Shown: positions 43,075-55,089 of the stretch, piece after piece | Numbering within the stretch: position 1 is the first letter of the stretch | How the letters are laid out: each line of letters starts with the position of its first letter | NCBI RefSeq assembly: GCF_000499385.1 | Contig: NW_013652098.1 | Location: 1-62,500 of the forward strand | DNA length: 62,500 bases | Direction of reading: 5' to 3' | Source: Eimeria necatrix | Lineage: Eukaryota > Apicomplexa > Conoidasida > Eucoccidiorida > Eimeriidae | The notes under the pieces: model-generated | What the model was told of the DNA's origin: nothing | Seen by the model: the letters and a program-made list of their open reading frames with translations, nothing else | The model's database searches: none | Program-made: the position numbers and the translations under genes

Positions 43075-43599
43075 GAGTTCAGGAATCGCGGTGCAGCACC
43101 GCATGCAATATTTTGGCGTTAGCGTCTAAGCTTCGGCATTGTGCGTCTCGGCAGCCACATGGAAAGAATGCGCTTGACAAAGTCATTGCGATTGCGCTTT
43201 CAGTATTGCATACAGAGAGAGTATTAAACGAACCTGCGGTTAGAGAGACCCTCGGCTATGGAGCATTGGTGACAGAGGCATCCAGTCTTCCCGTTAAGAG
43301 TGTTCACGCGCTAGAGGACTTTTAAGGGCGTAGTACATTCTGAATCTGCTCAGCAAAGACTCAAGGAGAGAGGCGCACATTAGCTGCGTAGTAATGGAGG
43401 GATATGGAGTGAAGAGCAATAGACGGGAGTGGGAGTGGTTGGTTGCTTCTTCTGGCAGCGTTTAACTTCCGTGACCGCAGAGTTCGGAGGATTTTAAGGG
43501 CTTGGATTTTGCACTTTGAATGGCGAGACAGGATATTGATATCGGGTTCTGTGCAGCACCACTATCACAATGTTCAGGGGCGCTGCTTTTTTTTCAAGT

Positions 43600-43712
43600 T
43601 GTGTCCGCTGCGAAACACTAACCAAACGCGGCATTACTTCCATTGAAACTATTCCTGTGTCCGCTGCGAAACACTAACCAAACGCGGCATTACTTCCATT
43701 GAAACTACTCCT
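43600..43712. repeat. Tandem duplication of 56 bases
   Basis: GTGTCCGCTGCGAAACACTA to ATTGAAACTA is present twice in direct succession (about 43600-43655 and 43656-43711) with one base difference near the end (ACTATTCCT, ACTACTCCT). Confidence 0.9.
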
Positions 43713-43792
43713 TTGAGCGAACTGCTCTTCCTGGGCAGAAGGCTCGGAAGTAGCATGTGCGGGCGCGGACTTCGAGCACGACAGAAAGGGAA

Positions 43793-43965
43793 TGCCGGGT
43801 GTTCTGTTTCGTTGAGGTTACGGTAGAGAAGAAGACCAAATTTACAGAGGCTGTGCCACCTTTGGGAGAGGCAGAAAAGGAACGCCAGGTGTGGCGTTTC
43901 GTTGAGGTTACGGTAGAAGTGAAGAAGAACAAATTTACAGAGGCTGCGCCACCTCTGGAATGAGT
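43793..43965. repeat. Diverged tandem duplication, possibly coding
   Basis: Two copies of about 85 bases share TTTCGTTGAGGTTACGGTAG and AAATTTACAGAGGCTG. On the plus strand both read FVEVTVE then KFTEA and PPL; the length difference is a multiple of three, so the frame is kept. No start or splice signals define a gene. Confidence 0.6.
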
Positions 43966-44688
43966 GCACTTCACACTTTTCTCGTGCGGATGAATACTGT
44001 GTGTCCGCATTCCCTGCCACCAGCAGAGTTTGCCAACTTCCTGATCGGTCGTTCGCAGGAAGTACATCCTGGGATTGCCACCAGTGTGCATTGTTGTGGC
44101 CTTGCCGCGGGTCCAAAGAATAAATCGTGGAGCCAGTCGAAACTGCATAGCAGAGGCTGACCACAAATTGAAATGCCGAGCGAGAGAGGCGCTGCTCGCT
44201 GCACTGATGGGGTGGTGGTGTGACAGACGATTTCCGGTAGTGAAAGGCAGATCACAACGAGGATGAGGATGGGGACGGAGACAAGAACTGTATAAAGGAT
44301 GCCTGATGGCTCCTCCTCTCATTTTTTCTTGAGCTGGTTGCGCTTGATGCGTACCTTCAAAACAGTGCCTGAGGTGAGCAGGCAGCAACTGTTAGGACCA
44401 ACTCTATGTGTTGGCTGCACAGGTTTAGGGAATCTTTGATGTCAATTCCAAGCAAGTCTCGTGCCTTACTGCTGTAACTAAAAAGGCATGTAGTCCGTTA
44501 GGACGGTTTGGGGATTCATTGTGACGTGGTAGTGCGTCCTGCTATGGCACCGGGGTGACGCATCTGGTGGGTGCATTAACCGAAGGACAGTCTCTTTGAA
44601 GCCCTCCTCGTCCTTGCAGCTCGGCATGCTCATGAGAGCCTGATGCAGTTGACACCGTTTCCCCCTATGATTTATAATCAAAGGCGAA

Positions 44689-44994
44689 ATGTCTAATAGC
44701 GGTCCGCTAGGTACGAGGGGTGCTTCGGTCAGTGACCGAAGGCCCCATCATGCAGAGCAGGTGCACATTGATTTATGCAATAGCCTGCCCATGATGGTTG
44801 CTCAACGCCAAGAAACCTTTGCCAGCATTCAAAGAGCTGGCAGCATTGCTGACTGTAACGCAATTCTTCTATGTGTACTTTCCAACACGCACATCGAAGG
44901 AAAAATGATTCTGCCAATTCAAGAACGTCTAGAAATTGCCGAGTGCCACAACAACAAAATAATACTACGGACTGCAGAGGAGACAGTCCTCTGA
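44689..44994 (+). CDS. Possible 101-residue protein, unknown
   Basis: ATG-started frame with balanced composition: MSNSGPLGTRGASVSDRR, then VHIDLCNSLPMMVAQRQ, ADCNAILLCVLSNTHIEGK and ILRTAEETVL. No family was recognised, and no promoter or intron evidence supports it. It may be chance. Confidence 0.25.
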   Translation: MSNSGPLGTRGASVSDRRPHHAEQVHIDLCNSLPMMVAQRQETFASIQRAGSIADCNAILLCVLSNTHIEGKMILPIQERLEIAECHNNKIILRTAEETVL

Positions 44995-47550
44995 GATGTA
45001 GCTGCGTCCTCGCTGGCTCGACATGAAAGCATTGGATAGACCGCTAGAAACACACCGGATGACGTGGCCACTCTCTTCCGGCGTGGAGGTGGATACCTTA
45101 GGCATTCTCCGGGTGATGTCGATGAGCCATGGGAGCGCATTGTAGCTCTGGGAATAAAGCAAGAGGAACGCAGGAACATCCGCGGATTGGCGATTATTGC
45201 ATTTCTTGTTTTCCCCCAAAGTTGCGTCTTCGGCCAGTAGCAATAATAACATGGCCGCAACGCTTTTTGGCTGGCGCCTTGACAACAGGCAAATATTACA
45301 CTCTCCAAACTGATTCCCAGAATCACTTGGCAAATTCGTGGCTTCAAGCAAGGCTCAGCCGGCGACCGGCGATAACGAGATTCATAAAGTAGCAAGCAAG
45401 GGACCCATTGTTGGGGCACACAGAGAAAGTAATAGAATGGCCGCCGACCAAGATTTTTTTCTGGACTTTGTTTTGGTGTAGCAGTGTCAGCGGGACCCTA
45501 TGCCACCCGCAAAATGCCACAGCTGATCATACGCGTAGTCTAGTCGTTCTATCCGCCGCAACTGTCTGTTCGTAACAGCATCTTGATGACTCTCACCAAA
45601 GAAACAGTTCTATTAGATAAACCTCCGAAGCTTTAAATTGGCTTGTATGTTTTTGACCTTTTAAATGCATTCGACCCTTTACGGAGAGAGAAGCGGCGGC
45701 GTTTGTCTTCATGAAGCGGGATCTTCTGTAAATGAACAGCTTCCTAGCAGTCCGGAGGCTGTATTTGGCTTGAAGAGAATAAATAGATAAAAAAGAGCCG
45801 CCTAAATGCATGCGGCTGATGGAGGTAACAGTGTTACACATGTCGCGATGGAAGATACATACCGGTATCAGAATATAGAGCTCATTTTTGAGAGATCCTG
45901 TATATCTTACGTAGGTTTGTTTATGCTCACTTATTAAAGCTGTTAGAATACTATATCTATACCCCCTTATTTTCAAAGGCTAAGAGGACGGGAAACACGG
46001 GCTACAAGAAGAACTGAAGGGAAAATTAACATTCGGCGAAATGACGTCTTACACTTGGAAAGCCTTGTCGCCCCATGGCCCAAGACTCAGCGCTCGATAG
46101 GCGATTGGCCACTGACTGCGGAGGCCTCTGCAACAGACTGCCGCATCTAATGGAGTTTCTAAATATGCTTTTCACAGCTACTGTTTCTAAATATGCCTTT
46201 CATAGCAACTGTAGACAAGCTCGCAGCGAGGGCCCCCCATACTTTGTCCTTCTGCGGCCCCAGTTCTTTTTAAATTCTTTTCAACTTAAACTTTTGGGGA
46301 GATCAACCGGTTGAAGGAGTCCGCCACGAGTGGCACACAACTTCTCGCCATTGGCGAATCCAAGCAATGGCTGGTGCACGTAGCGATCCTAGCAGTTCCA
46401 AAGGGCGGCTTCTCACTACATACTTCTGTAATACATACTTAATTATAAGGGATCACTATGTGGAAAGAATAACCCCGAAAGCGAGTCAGCGAACTGGAGC
46501 GAAGCGGCTACTTGTAAAACGCGCAGTCACACGCGTACACCCGAGCGGCGGAACGGCGCGGCAGAGCAGCCCGTCTGCAGTTAGCCTTCGGCTCTGATTC
46601 GATATAACAATTTTATTTGAAGTACACAACAGAAGATGCAGAGCTTTGGCTCGCGCGCAGCTGCACGTTCCGTTCTAATGTCGAGCCTAGTCCAGATCTC
46701 TTTGAACGGAGCGACCGCGGCGGTTGGGAAAGCTGTTCATCTTTTTCTCTTCCCGCTAATGCGCCTGGCGAGTCTGGCCTTCATCTAAAAATGACTTTCG
46801 AGCCTTTTTAGCGAAAGGGGAGCAAAATTGCGTAGGATTGCTGCGGGGAGAGGGGGATAGAAAGGCCTTTGGGGCTTGCGTAGAGGATCGGTAGACTCGG
46901 AAAAGAGAGTAGCAGGGTACAATAGGAACATAATTTAAGGGTGTTAGCTGCTTTAAAAGTAATTACTTGTGCTCAAGGTGAAATTGAACCTATCTGATTG
47001 GGGCGGAAAAGCCGAAGATGGCGCAGGTTATTTGTGTATAAACGCGAACCATTGCCAGCCCTCATTGCTGCGGGGGCAGGGAAGGGGACTCGTTTCTGAA
47101 AGGTGGGCCGAGGGCGAGGAATTTGGCGGAGCCCCATTGGATGCTATTTCTAAATCGCTTTATATTACTTTTTTGCCTTTCGGAGTAGCCCTGAAGGCTC
47201 ACCCCATGCCCTCATTGCTGGCCAAACCTCCCTCAGTGACGGACCGCTCGCCCCCCCTGCGGTTGAGCTGTACATACAGCTGGACAGGCGGTGGGATCCG
47301 CAGCACTCCACTTCGGTTCGCACTTTTATTATTTCCGCAAAGGGCAGGGCAAAAGGGAGGGATGCGTTATGGGGAGGGGGCCTAATCCCTTAGCAGCTCT
47401 TCCCCCTCCCCTTCTGTGCCAACGCTTCTCTCTGGGCGATTTCCGTTTTTTCGCTGCGCCTCGATGCCCCGAAGTCCAGCTTCCCGCTGCATCTTCTGAC
47501 GCACTTTTCCTGCATTTCGCCCTCTGCTTTCTCTCTCCGTCTCCGCCGCG

Positions 47551-48053
47551 ATGAGCCTTCGCGCCACTCTCGCGGCGGCTCTCTGCGCGGGACTCTGCTG
47601 CAGCCTCTTGGCCGCGGGTTCTGCGGGCTCTGCTGCTGCGCCTGCTGCAGCAGGCGCTGCTGCTGCTGCTGCTGCTGCGCCGCCCCGGGAAGCAGCGGCC
47701 GGGCTCCCGCTGCAGTCCCCCGAGCCCTCCGCAGAGCCTCCGCCGCCTCTCAGCAGCTCGGGCCCTCAACACCAGCCGGCCCCCCCCGCTGCAGCAGAAG
47801 CAGAAGCCCCCAAAGACGGAGAGTCCAGCGGCTCTGGGGGCCCCGCAGGGGCCCCCAGTGCCGCGGGGGCCCCCGCGGGGGCCCCCGCCGGGGGCCCCTT
47901 GGCCGCGGGCCCCAACCTCCGGCGGCTCAAGGGCCACAGGGGGGGCCCCCGAGCTGCTAGAAACTCGCGACTGCCCAAGTCGGCCCTGCCTGTATCTCCC
48001 ATCAGCACGGGCTGGGGCGCCTTCCTCGTGTGGGTCTCAGCAGCACTTGCAGT

Positions 48054-48102
<49 letters not shown>

Positions 48103-49652
48103 GCATCCGCAGCAATTCCCTTGCGCGGGCCAGTTTGCTGCAGCGCGAGTTGTGTGCGTGTGCTGCTGCAGAGGGCTGGGGTCGCTGCTGTCCGCCGTGG
48201 CTCTGTGGCGGAAGACCAGCGAACTGTACCACAGCCCGCGCCAGGCCTTGCGCAAGGCAAAGATGCGAATCTTAGGTTTGTCTCAGCAGCATTTATTAAA
48301 GTCACTTTGTTCTAAGTTGAAGCAGTTGGCGCTGCTAAACCCTAATTCAGTGTTTGCCGTCTGCCACTCGCGCAGCTTTCAGCCCGCCGTTGCTTTTGCT
48401 TGGCTGCAGCCGCCAGTGTTTGCGCTTTCTCTTTCTTGCAAAAACTAAGTTGTGGTTTTGTTTATCGGTTTTGATGTGGGGTTTTGGAACAGCCGTTGCG
48501 TCGTGTCTGTGTTGCCGGTTGTTGCATGCGCCGGGGTGTACGTACACCCGAGTGTACGTACACCCGAGTGTACGTACACCCGAGTGTGCGTACACCCGAG
48601 TGTACGGTGTACGTACACCCGAGTGTACGTAGACTCGGTGTACGTCCAGGGAGTGTACGTACACCGGAATGTGCGCGTTTTGTGGCGTTTGAAGGGGAAA
48701 GAAGTAGCAGAATGTTGTGGGTTTAGGCGTGCGGCGTTGCGCAGGGCAAGTGCCGGCGTCGTGGGAAGACTACGTGCGGAACTTGCCGGTGCTGGACGAA
48801 ATAGAGTTTCCGGAGTTGCGTCCGTTGCTGAAGCGGCTGGAGAAGAAGCCGGTGGTGTTGATGTCCGTGCCGAAGCCGCGGGCGCGGCTGGCGGCGTTCC
48901 TGGGGCTGACTGAGGAGCAGCGGGAAGAAGGCATAGTGATAAAGGGGAAGGCGACAGCGGGGTGCAGCGCGAAGGAAGTGGCCTTCGAGTTGTTCGCGCA
49001 CGAAAAACTGGCCAAGGGGCTGCCGCTGTCGCTGCCGGCCCTGGGGGCCTTCAGAGACGTAGACGCCAGCACTCTGTACTTAGTGACCCCGAGAGCCCGC
49101 GCAGACGTCTCCATGTACACGCGGCGCATGCCCGAGAAGGTCAAGCTGCGGCTGGCCTTCGCGGAAATGGTCTTCGCGCTGTGGGGCATGCACCGGAAGG
49201 GGTGGGTGCACCGGGACATAAAGGGGTGCAACTACTTCGTGAGCCAGGACGGCCACGCGTTGCTGGCGGACTTCGAGGGTTTTTGGCGCAACGGCATGCA
49301 CGCGATAATGTACGGAGAAGAAGTCGAAATTATCTTTACAGAACACTACATAGCCCCCGAACTCACCTTCGACGGAGAGTACCAAGTCTTCGACTTCAAG
49401 ACAGATGTCTATGCCCTCGGGGTCACTTTCCGGGAAATGCTCGACTGGATGGGGGGGCTGCCAGTGCCCCACAGGGACTTGGCCGAGGATTTGATTCGCC
49501 ACATGACGGACGCGGACACGGACAACCGCTACGACATCGAGCAGTGCATGAAGCACCCCTACTTCGACGGACTCAACTTCGAACTTGTCGAAAAAAAGAT
49601 GTACGGAAAGGCATTTGAGGGGACTTACCAGACTCCCTACAAGTTCCTGTGA
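47551..49652 (+). CDS. Rhoptry-type secreted protein kinase
   Basis: Exons 47551-48029, 48172-48275 and 48745-49652 give 496 residues (1491 nt). It starts with a signal peptide (MSLRATLAAALCAGLCCSLL), then an Ala/Pro/Gly-rich region. A hydrophobic stretch formed across the splice (GWGAFLVGLGSLLSAVALW) and a basic segment (SPRQALRKAKMRIL) precede the kinase domain (about 230-490). Kinase signs: VIK (Lys261), Glu281, HRDIKGCN (Asp352, Lys354, Asn357), DFE in place of DFG (Asp370), APE at 398-400 and FKTDVYALGV. No normal Gly-rich loop is visible. Apicomplexan ROP kinases are exported during invasion, and this order (signal, low complexity, divergent loop) fits them. The catalytic residues are present, so activity is possible. 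Intron 1 is a CTG tract and intron 2 holds a TGTACGTACA array. Confidence 0.83.
48057..48103. repeat. CTG microsatellite in intron 1 of the kinase gene
   Basis: About 15 perfect CTG units inside the 142-base intron 48030-48171. If left in frame they would encode a poly-Cys run, which argues that they are spliced out. Confidence 0.85.
48535..48668. repeat. GTGTACGTACACCCGA tandem array
   Basis: About eight 16-base units with variants, in intron 2 (48276-48744) of the kinase gene. The core palindrome is the same as in the arrays at 11046 and 12158, while the spacer differs (CCGA here, CCGCAG there). Confidence 0.9.
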
Positions 49653-50439
49653 CCCCGCGGCCCCGGCGACGCGCAAGGCCTGCTGGCGACTCTGCTGCAC
49701 CTGCTGCTGCACCTGCTGCTGCACTTGCTGCGCTGCTGCTGCACTTGCTGCACCTCCTGCTGCACCTGCTGCTGCACTTGCTGCACCTCCTGCTGCACTC
49801 GCCCACGCAAGTGCTGCTGCGGACGCTGGGGACACAGGTAGATCTGTACTGCGCACTGGCCACTCGCTGCAGCGCTGCTGCTCCCATGCTGCACCTCTGC
49901 TGCATGCGTGCTGCATGCGCTTCCGAGCCGCCGTCTTCAAATTCAGTGGAGAGTTGTCAGGTTAGTTTGAGCTGGTTAGAGGTGCTTTAGGCAGTAGGCG
50001 GGCCGCTGCTCCGGCCCTCCCCGGGGCCCCGCCGGGGCCCTGCAGGGGCCCCCGAGGGGCCCCCGAGGGGCCCCCAGGGCCCGCAGGCTGCAAAGTCCTT
50101 TGCAGCCTCGGGGCACGCGGCGGCCTATTCCGGACTTGTGTGTTGCCATTTGAGGCCAGCTATCTGAATCAGCCAATACATCTTACGCAAGTCTACTCGC
50201 CCAAGCCCAAGATCTCACAATGTAGGGGTTCTCACCCTTAACTCTTCAACCCTGAACCTTTTTACTCTTTTTTACTAGAGTTGAGCGCAAGCTCCAAACA
50301 AACTTCTACTGCCTTCTTCCCTTTTGCTGCAACTGGCGCTGCACCCGCGCCGCTCGAGCGAGCGACGGAGAGGCTAGTTGCTGAGCGAAGTAGAGCGGCC
50401 TACGTGCTGCTGCAGCGCGCCTGCTGCAGCAAGTGCGGC
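49653..50439. other. Convergent intergenic region with Leu/Cys-like CTG and GGGGCCCC repeats
   Basis: CTGCTGCACCTG/CTGCACTTG units at about 49695-49800, GGGGCCCC words at 50026-50080 and a duplicated block CTACGTGCTGCTGCAGC at 50399 and 50438. No gene is supported between the kinase and DNMT2 3' ends. Confidence 0.5.
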
Positions 50440-52020
50440 CTACGTGCTGCTGCAGCACGCCTGCTGCAGCAAGTGCTGCAGCAGCAGCGCCACAACTTTC
50501 ACGTTGACGGAGTTCCCCACCAGGGCTGCCTTCTTTCTAAAGGGCAGCGAAGGGGGGAAAGAAAATGTTTCCGGAAACCCGTGAAGTCGCAGCAGCTCAC
50601 GACTTGAAAAGAAACGAACTGAATCGCCAGCTCGCAAACGGCGGAATCGATGACGCTCCAAGGTGTCCGGACGGAGCACTGCTGCTGCTGCTGCTGCAGC
50701 TCCTGTTGCTGCAGCTCCTCCTGTGGTGACTGCTGCAGATTCGACTGTGCTGCTGCTTCCTGCTGCGGCTCTGGATGGTGCTGCTGCTGCCCCTTCTGCT
50801 GCTGCTTCTGGGCCTCCTGAAGGCTGATCTTCTTCGCAAATAAGCAGCAGAGGCCCTCCGGAGTGGAGGTTTCGCCCGTAGCCCTTAGTAAAGGTGCCGC
50901 ACGCCGTCGAGCTTGGGCTCACGAGCTCCAAGCGGAAGCCGTTGTTGAACTTGTGCTGAGGGTTTGTGTTCTTCTTTTTCCTTTGATTTAACTCCATTTC
51001 CGTCTCAGTGCTTTCTTCTTTTTTGTTGAATTCTGAATTCGCTGAGTCCTCTGCAGCCCCGCTTCCCCCCTCACCGCTGTCTGCCTGTGCAGCATCTGCT
51101 TCCGATTCAAGAAAGCGAGTCAGTCGATCCGCAGGAACCCGCAGCGCCTCCCACTCTGCTGCAGAAATATTTTTTTCCAAAAATTCGCCAACACAGCGCA
51201 GCCTGGGAGCTGCGCCGGTGGCGGCGATCTTCGGATTCCACTCAGCATTCAGATCTGGGGGAATTAGCTGCAGCCCAGCAGCCCCCAGCGCGCTGACTTC
51301 AGGGGTTTCTGGCGGCGCCTGCTGCGGCTGTTGCTGCTGCTTCAGGCCCATCTGGGGCTGCTCCGGCTGCTGCTGCTGCTGCTGCTGTTGCTGCTGTTTC
51401 GGGAGGTCTGTGTGCCTCGCTGCGAGGCAGTAGTAGCGAACTCTCGTGTTTGGGATGCCGATTTGCGTGGGGGAGAGTAGAAAGTGCTGCACGCTGTAGT
51501 GCTTGCGCAGCAGCACTCGCTGCATGCACTGCCAAGTGTCTGAGCCTTCAAAGCCCCGGACATTTTCCAAGAATATGAACTGAGGGGGAGAGGCGCAGCT
51601 GTCCAGGAGCTGCAGCAAATGCAGAAATCCCGTAGCCCGCCCGTCCTGCATGTCCAGCTTTTTGCCTCCCCGTGTGTAGGGCTGGCAGGGGGGAGAGAGC
51701 AGCCAGAGCTGCGCCTTTCCATCCACTTGCTGCAGCGAGAGGTGTTCGATGGAAGCGCAAATGGGCTTGCTGCTGAAGTTGTGTGCATACACTCCGTTTG
51801 CTGTTGCGCTGATGTCGTAGGCCGCCACAAACTCCGCAGCAAAACTGCCAATCCCGCTCTGTCTCAGAGCCTCGCCAGCCTCTACCAGACCCACGCGGAG
51901 GCCCCCTATGCCGCTGAAAAACTCTATCACCCGCAGGGGGCCCCCCGGCCAGCGGGGGCCCCTCTCTCCAGAGCCGACCCCATCACTGGCCACGGGACAA
52001 CTTGAAATAGATTCTGACAT
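50440..52020 (-). CDS. DNMT2-type tRNA cytosine-5 methyltransferase
   Basis: Single exon, 526 residues from ATG at 52020. DNMT2/TRDMT1 methylates C38 of tRNA-Asp and related tRNAs with S-adenosylmethionine. Motif I is VIEFFSGIGGLRVGL (about 31-45). Motif IV is SPPCQPYTRGG with the catalytic Cys112. Motif VI is LENVRGFE (151-158), motif VIII is QIGIPNTRVRYYCLA, and CGTFTKGYG matches the CFTKGY signature of the DNMT2 target-recognition region. Motif X is LLRLHGFPETF and KKAALVGNSV. Human TRDMT1 has 391 residues. The extra length is Gln-rich and charged insertions between motif VIII and the recognition region, and an Ala/Ser-rich insertion after it. The conserved core is intact. It could also act on DNA, but DNMT2 features favour tRNA. 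Confidence 0.93.
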   Translation of the reverse strand: MSESISSCPVASDGVGSGERGPRWPGGPLRVIEFFSGIGGLRVGLVEAGEALRQSGIGSFAAEFVAAYDISATANGVYAHNFSSKPICASIEHLSLQQVDGKAQLWLLSPPCQPYTRGGKKLDMQDGRATGFLHLLQLLDSCASPPQFIFLENVRGFEGSDTWQCMQRVLLRKHYSVQHFLLSPTQIGIPNTRVRYYCLAARHTDLPKQQQQQQQQQQPEQPQMGLKQQQQPQQAPPETPEVSALGAAGLQLIPPDLNAEWNPKIAATGAAPRLRCVGEFLEKNISAAEWEALRVPADRLTRFLESEADAAQADSGEGGSGAAEDSANSEFNKKEESTETEMELNQRKKKNTNPQHKFNNGFRLELVSPSSTACGTFTKGYGRNLHSGGPLLLICEEDQPSGGPEAAAEGAAAAPSRAAAGSSSTVESAAVTTGGAAATGAAAAAAAVLRPDTLERHRFRRLRAGDSVRFFSSRELLRLHGFPETFSFPPSLPFRKKAALVGNSVNVKVVALLLQHLLQQACCSST

Positions 52021-55000
52021 GCAGTGTACTGGGAGTGGTCCCTCGAAGGAGCAATGGAACGCAAGAGTTCAGCTGTAAAGCCTGAGAGCAAAGCCGAGAC
52101 TGGCGCCAATTCTTAACAATGAGACGGACGAGGCAATTGCTGCTCTCGTGTTACATTTTCCCCACAAAAACATCAAAATAATGTTTCTTACTCGCTAGAA
52201 CTCTCAGTCAACCCGTGATTGAGCTTTTATTCTGAGTTTCGGCGCTCGCTCGAGCCCTGAGGCCTCAAGCCCTGTGACCCTCTCTTCTGATATCACAACT
52301 CCTCCTCCGTTTTTCATTGAATGCACAACAATCCGATATGTTTTATTTTAACGAGTAGCATGCAGACGAAACAGATGCTCTGAGCATCAAGAGGGAAATA
52401 GCACTGCTGTGGGGCCGTCCAAAGGGTCTCTTGGAGTAACTCCACCTAGCAGAAGGAGTTTCATTGAATGTGTATTTTCCTGACAGACTCTGGATTGAAC
52501 TAAAACTCCAACAAGTCCACTTTGGCAGATTTCTGTCCAGCTGCAGCATAGGGTACTCCCACTACACGGCTCAGTGGAGGTGTAGTGAAACTTCTAAAAA
52601 AATCCATGCAAATCTGTTCCAGTGGAGTCCACGAAGTTGACTCTAGTGGACGCTTTATTTCCTCCTACACCACAGGTGGCTTTGCTCTTTGGCTGACTGA
52701 TTGCTAATTGAATGCAAGAGCCTCTGCTATGCGGAGGGAAATGAGCATTCAGCTAAAAGTAAGGAACCCCAAGGTGGATAAGGTGTTGAAATGCCGATTA
52801 AAAGGACCTTTTGTACGATCCAATTGTCTTAATGGCCGCCTCACGTGGAGGCCCCACACTCGCGGTGTGCAGCAAATTCTGGGCCGTTCAAAATGTTTGC
52901 CTCTTCGACTCTTAGTGCTTCTTGCTACTGTCCATTAGCAACACAGGCACAATGAGACTGGCTCTTACAGTACCTTAAAGCGCTGCCGCTTAGTATCAGC
53001 CTTGCTATTTAACCTGACGAGCATTTGCGCTTTTGGCAGAGAATTGTGTGCAAAACAGAAGTAATTCGATCAAGAAACACCTGAGAATTAATTGAACGCA
53101 ATTTGAAAGAGCCAATATTTATGTTTTATATCCTGAAATAGACACCGCAGCGCTTCTCATTCAACGAAGCTCTACTGACTAACCTTTTCAAGTTTGCATC
53201 AGTCATTTGCACAGCTCCATACATTGTATCTTGGGGTAAAACTGCCCTAACACTCGATCTTGTCTCGGAAAAGTACTTGATAGACTTTTAGGCTCTTCAG
53301 GTGCGTCGTTGGCCGCTAAAATGTTGGAAATCACTACCGGATCCGCTGTTGTGGCCAGCTGCCAGTAAAGCTGGAGGACCAGTGGTGTCTCAAAAGGATA
53401 TTTTCTCATGTATGAACAAGACGACTGCAGAAGTGAGCTGAGAGAAACCAAAGAGGCAGTATGGGGCACTTATTGCCGGTGGCAGCATTCTGGCGTTTGC
53501 AGAAAAAGCCCAGTGGCTCTTCATATACTGACTTCATAGGAATTTTATCATACTTTGGGTAGTTCACTCGACTAAGCCGATGATTTGCTGCGCATTCATA
53601 TTTACTTGTGTAGCAAGACAGAGTTGCCACATGTTCACAATACAGATTTTACAGTGTAGAAGACAGAATGCCGTGGAAATGCTCTCCGCTTTCCTTGGTC
53701 TGTCCTTCACTAAGCAACGCGTAAATGGACTCAAGGTGTTCAATGCTTTTCCTTCATTTGCAAGATTGCCCTGAACTGCGCATTGTTGTTCTCCCCTGAA
53801 TGGCAGCAAATCCAGCAGCTGCAGCTAGCTACTGCTGCTCGTCGGGCAGGGACTTGGAAGGACAATAACGCCTTCCATCGTACCAAAACTGACTTTGTAC
53901 AAGTGCTCTATTACATTGCTGTGTGACAAAGCTGAAACAGGTGGGTCGGACAGAGAACCAACAACTGCTGGACTAATCACAAGGCTCAGCAGCCAGTGTA
54001 GGGTAAAGCATCGCGGACAAATAAAGTAACGCTGATCAAATAAGAGCTTTGTTACATTACTGCTGCAACGAGGAGTTGGTGCAACGCAGGTTCTACTTTG
54101 TCAAACTAAGACCCAGCTGAGCAGACTTACGCACACCTAAGCTTCCAATAAGTGGAGTGCTCAAATGTTTTGCTTTATGTATCCCGGTAAAACTACATTG
54201 CAAACAGGCATGCCTCTTCGGAGAGCTTGTTGGTGGGGGAAGGACTTAAGCCTGGTACATCACTGCACGAGGGTGTACAGCTCCGGTGACCCCGGAGTTT
54301 TTGGGAGTTTCAAACGAGCTGCACTGGTACGTTGCCACAGAAAGTTCTGAACTAATTTAATAAAACGAGTGCACTGGTTCTCAGAAGCTCTCGCTCGCCA
54401 TCCGGGGAAAGCATTAGTGGCAGCCGATAAGTTGCCCACGCTGGTCGACAAGCACGTGTAGAAACACCCAGCGAACACAAACAGTAGACTCCTATTAAAA
54501 CCAGAGATACATGAACAGTGACGTGACGCAGCACAGAGCCTAGACAGACTCAAACACAGAAACTTCATTGATCATGCTCGCACCTGTGGTGTGCACCTGA
54601 CCGCCTCCTTGACACCAACACCTTTGCTATTTAGTTTTCAAGTTAAAAAACACGGCAATATCCGCAAAGGTACGCCGAAATTTCCAGTTGGAAAAACTAA
54701 CATTGCTTCGCTAGGAGCTGCAACGGCGGTGCATGCAGCCAACGAGCACAGTGGAGCTTTTGGGGCTTGCTTTAAGAACAGCCCGGCGAATGCCTGAAGT
54801 GTTTTGGTTGATAAATTAGCATAATTACATTACTTGTTCCTATATTTTACGCTATTTTGTGCAATGAATTCGTGTTGGAGGGCTCCACGTTAGCCGATGC
54901 CTCCATACAGCCGAGAGCTGATTGCTTTAAGGCCATTGGTCTATACGATTTGTTTATTGCGTGCTTGTCAGTACAGCATGCTTGTGACAGACACACATGC

Positions 55001-55089
55001 CTCATGACTGCCGCCATATAGCATTTTAAGCCCAGCAACAGCTGGAGGGCCACAGAACGCTGCAGATTGAACAAAACTTTTGTGTGAAA
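52021..55089. other. Intergenic region, no gene seen
   Basis: About 3 kb of repeat-poor sequence between the DNMT2 5' end (minus) and the DRC4 start (plus). All frames have frequent stops and no splice-linked exons or structured RNA were recognised. Confidence 0.5.

Larger units (their letters stand above)
42853..47550. other. Long gene-poor region with local tandem duplications
   Basis: About 4.7 kb without a splice-supported gene. It holds direct duplications at 42866-43074, 43600-43712 and 43793-43965, plus one short open frame at 44689. The last 600 bases are probably the promoter and 5' UTR of the kinase gene and include TGTACATACA at 47270. Confidence 0.5.

Noticed and set aside
46969..47385. 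138-codon frame upstream of the kinase gene
   Set aside because: No ATG start, no splice link and composition unlike protein; more likely promoter or 5' UTR.
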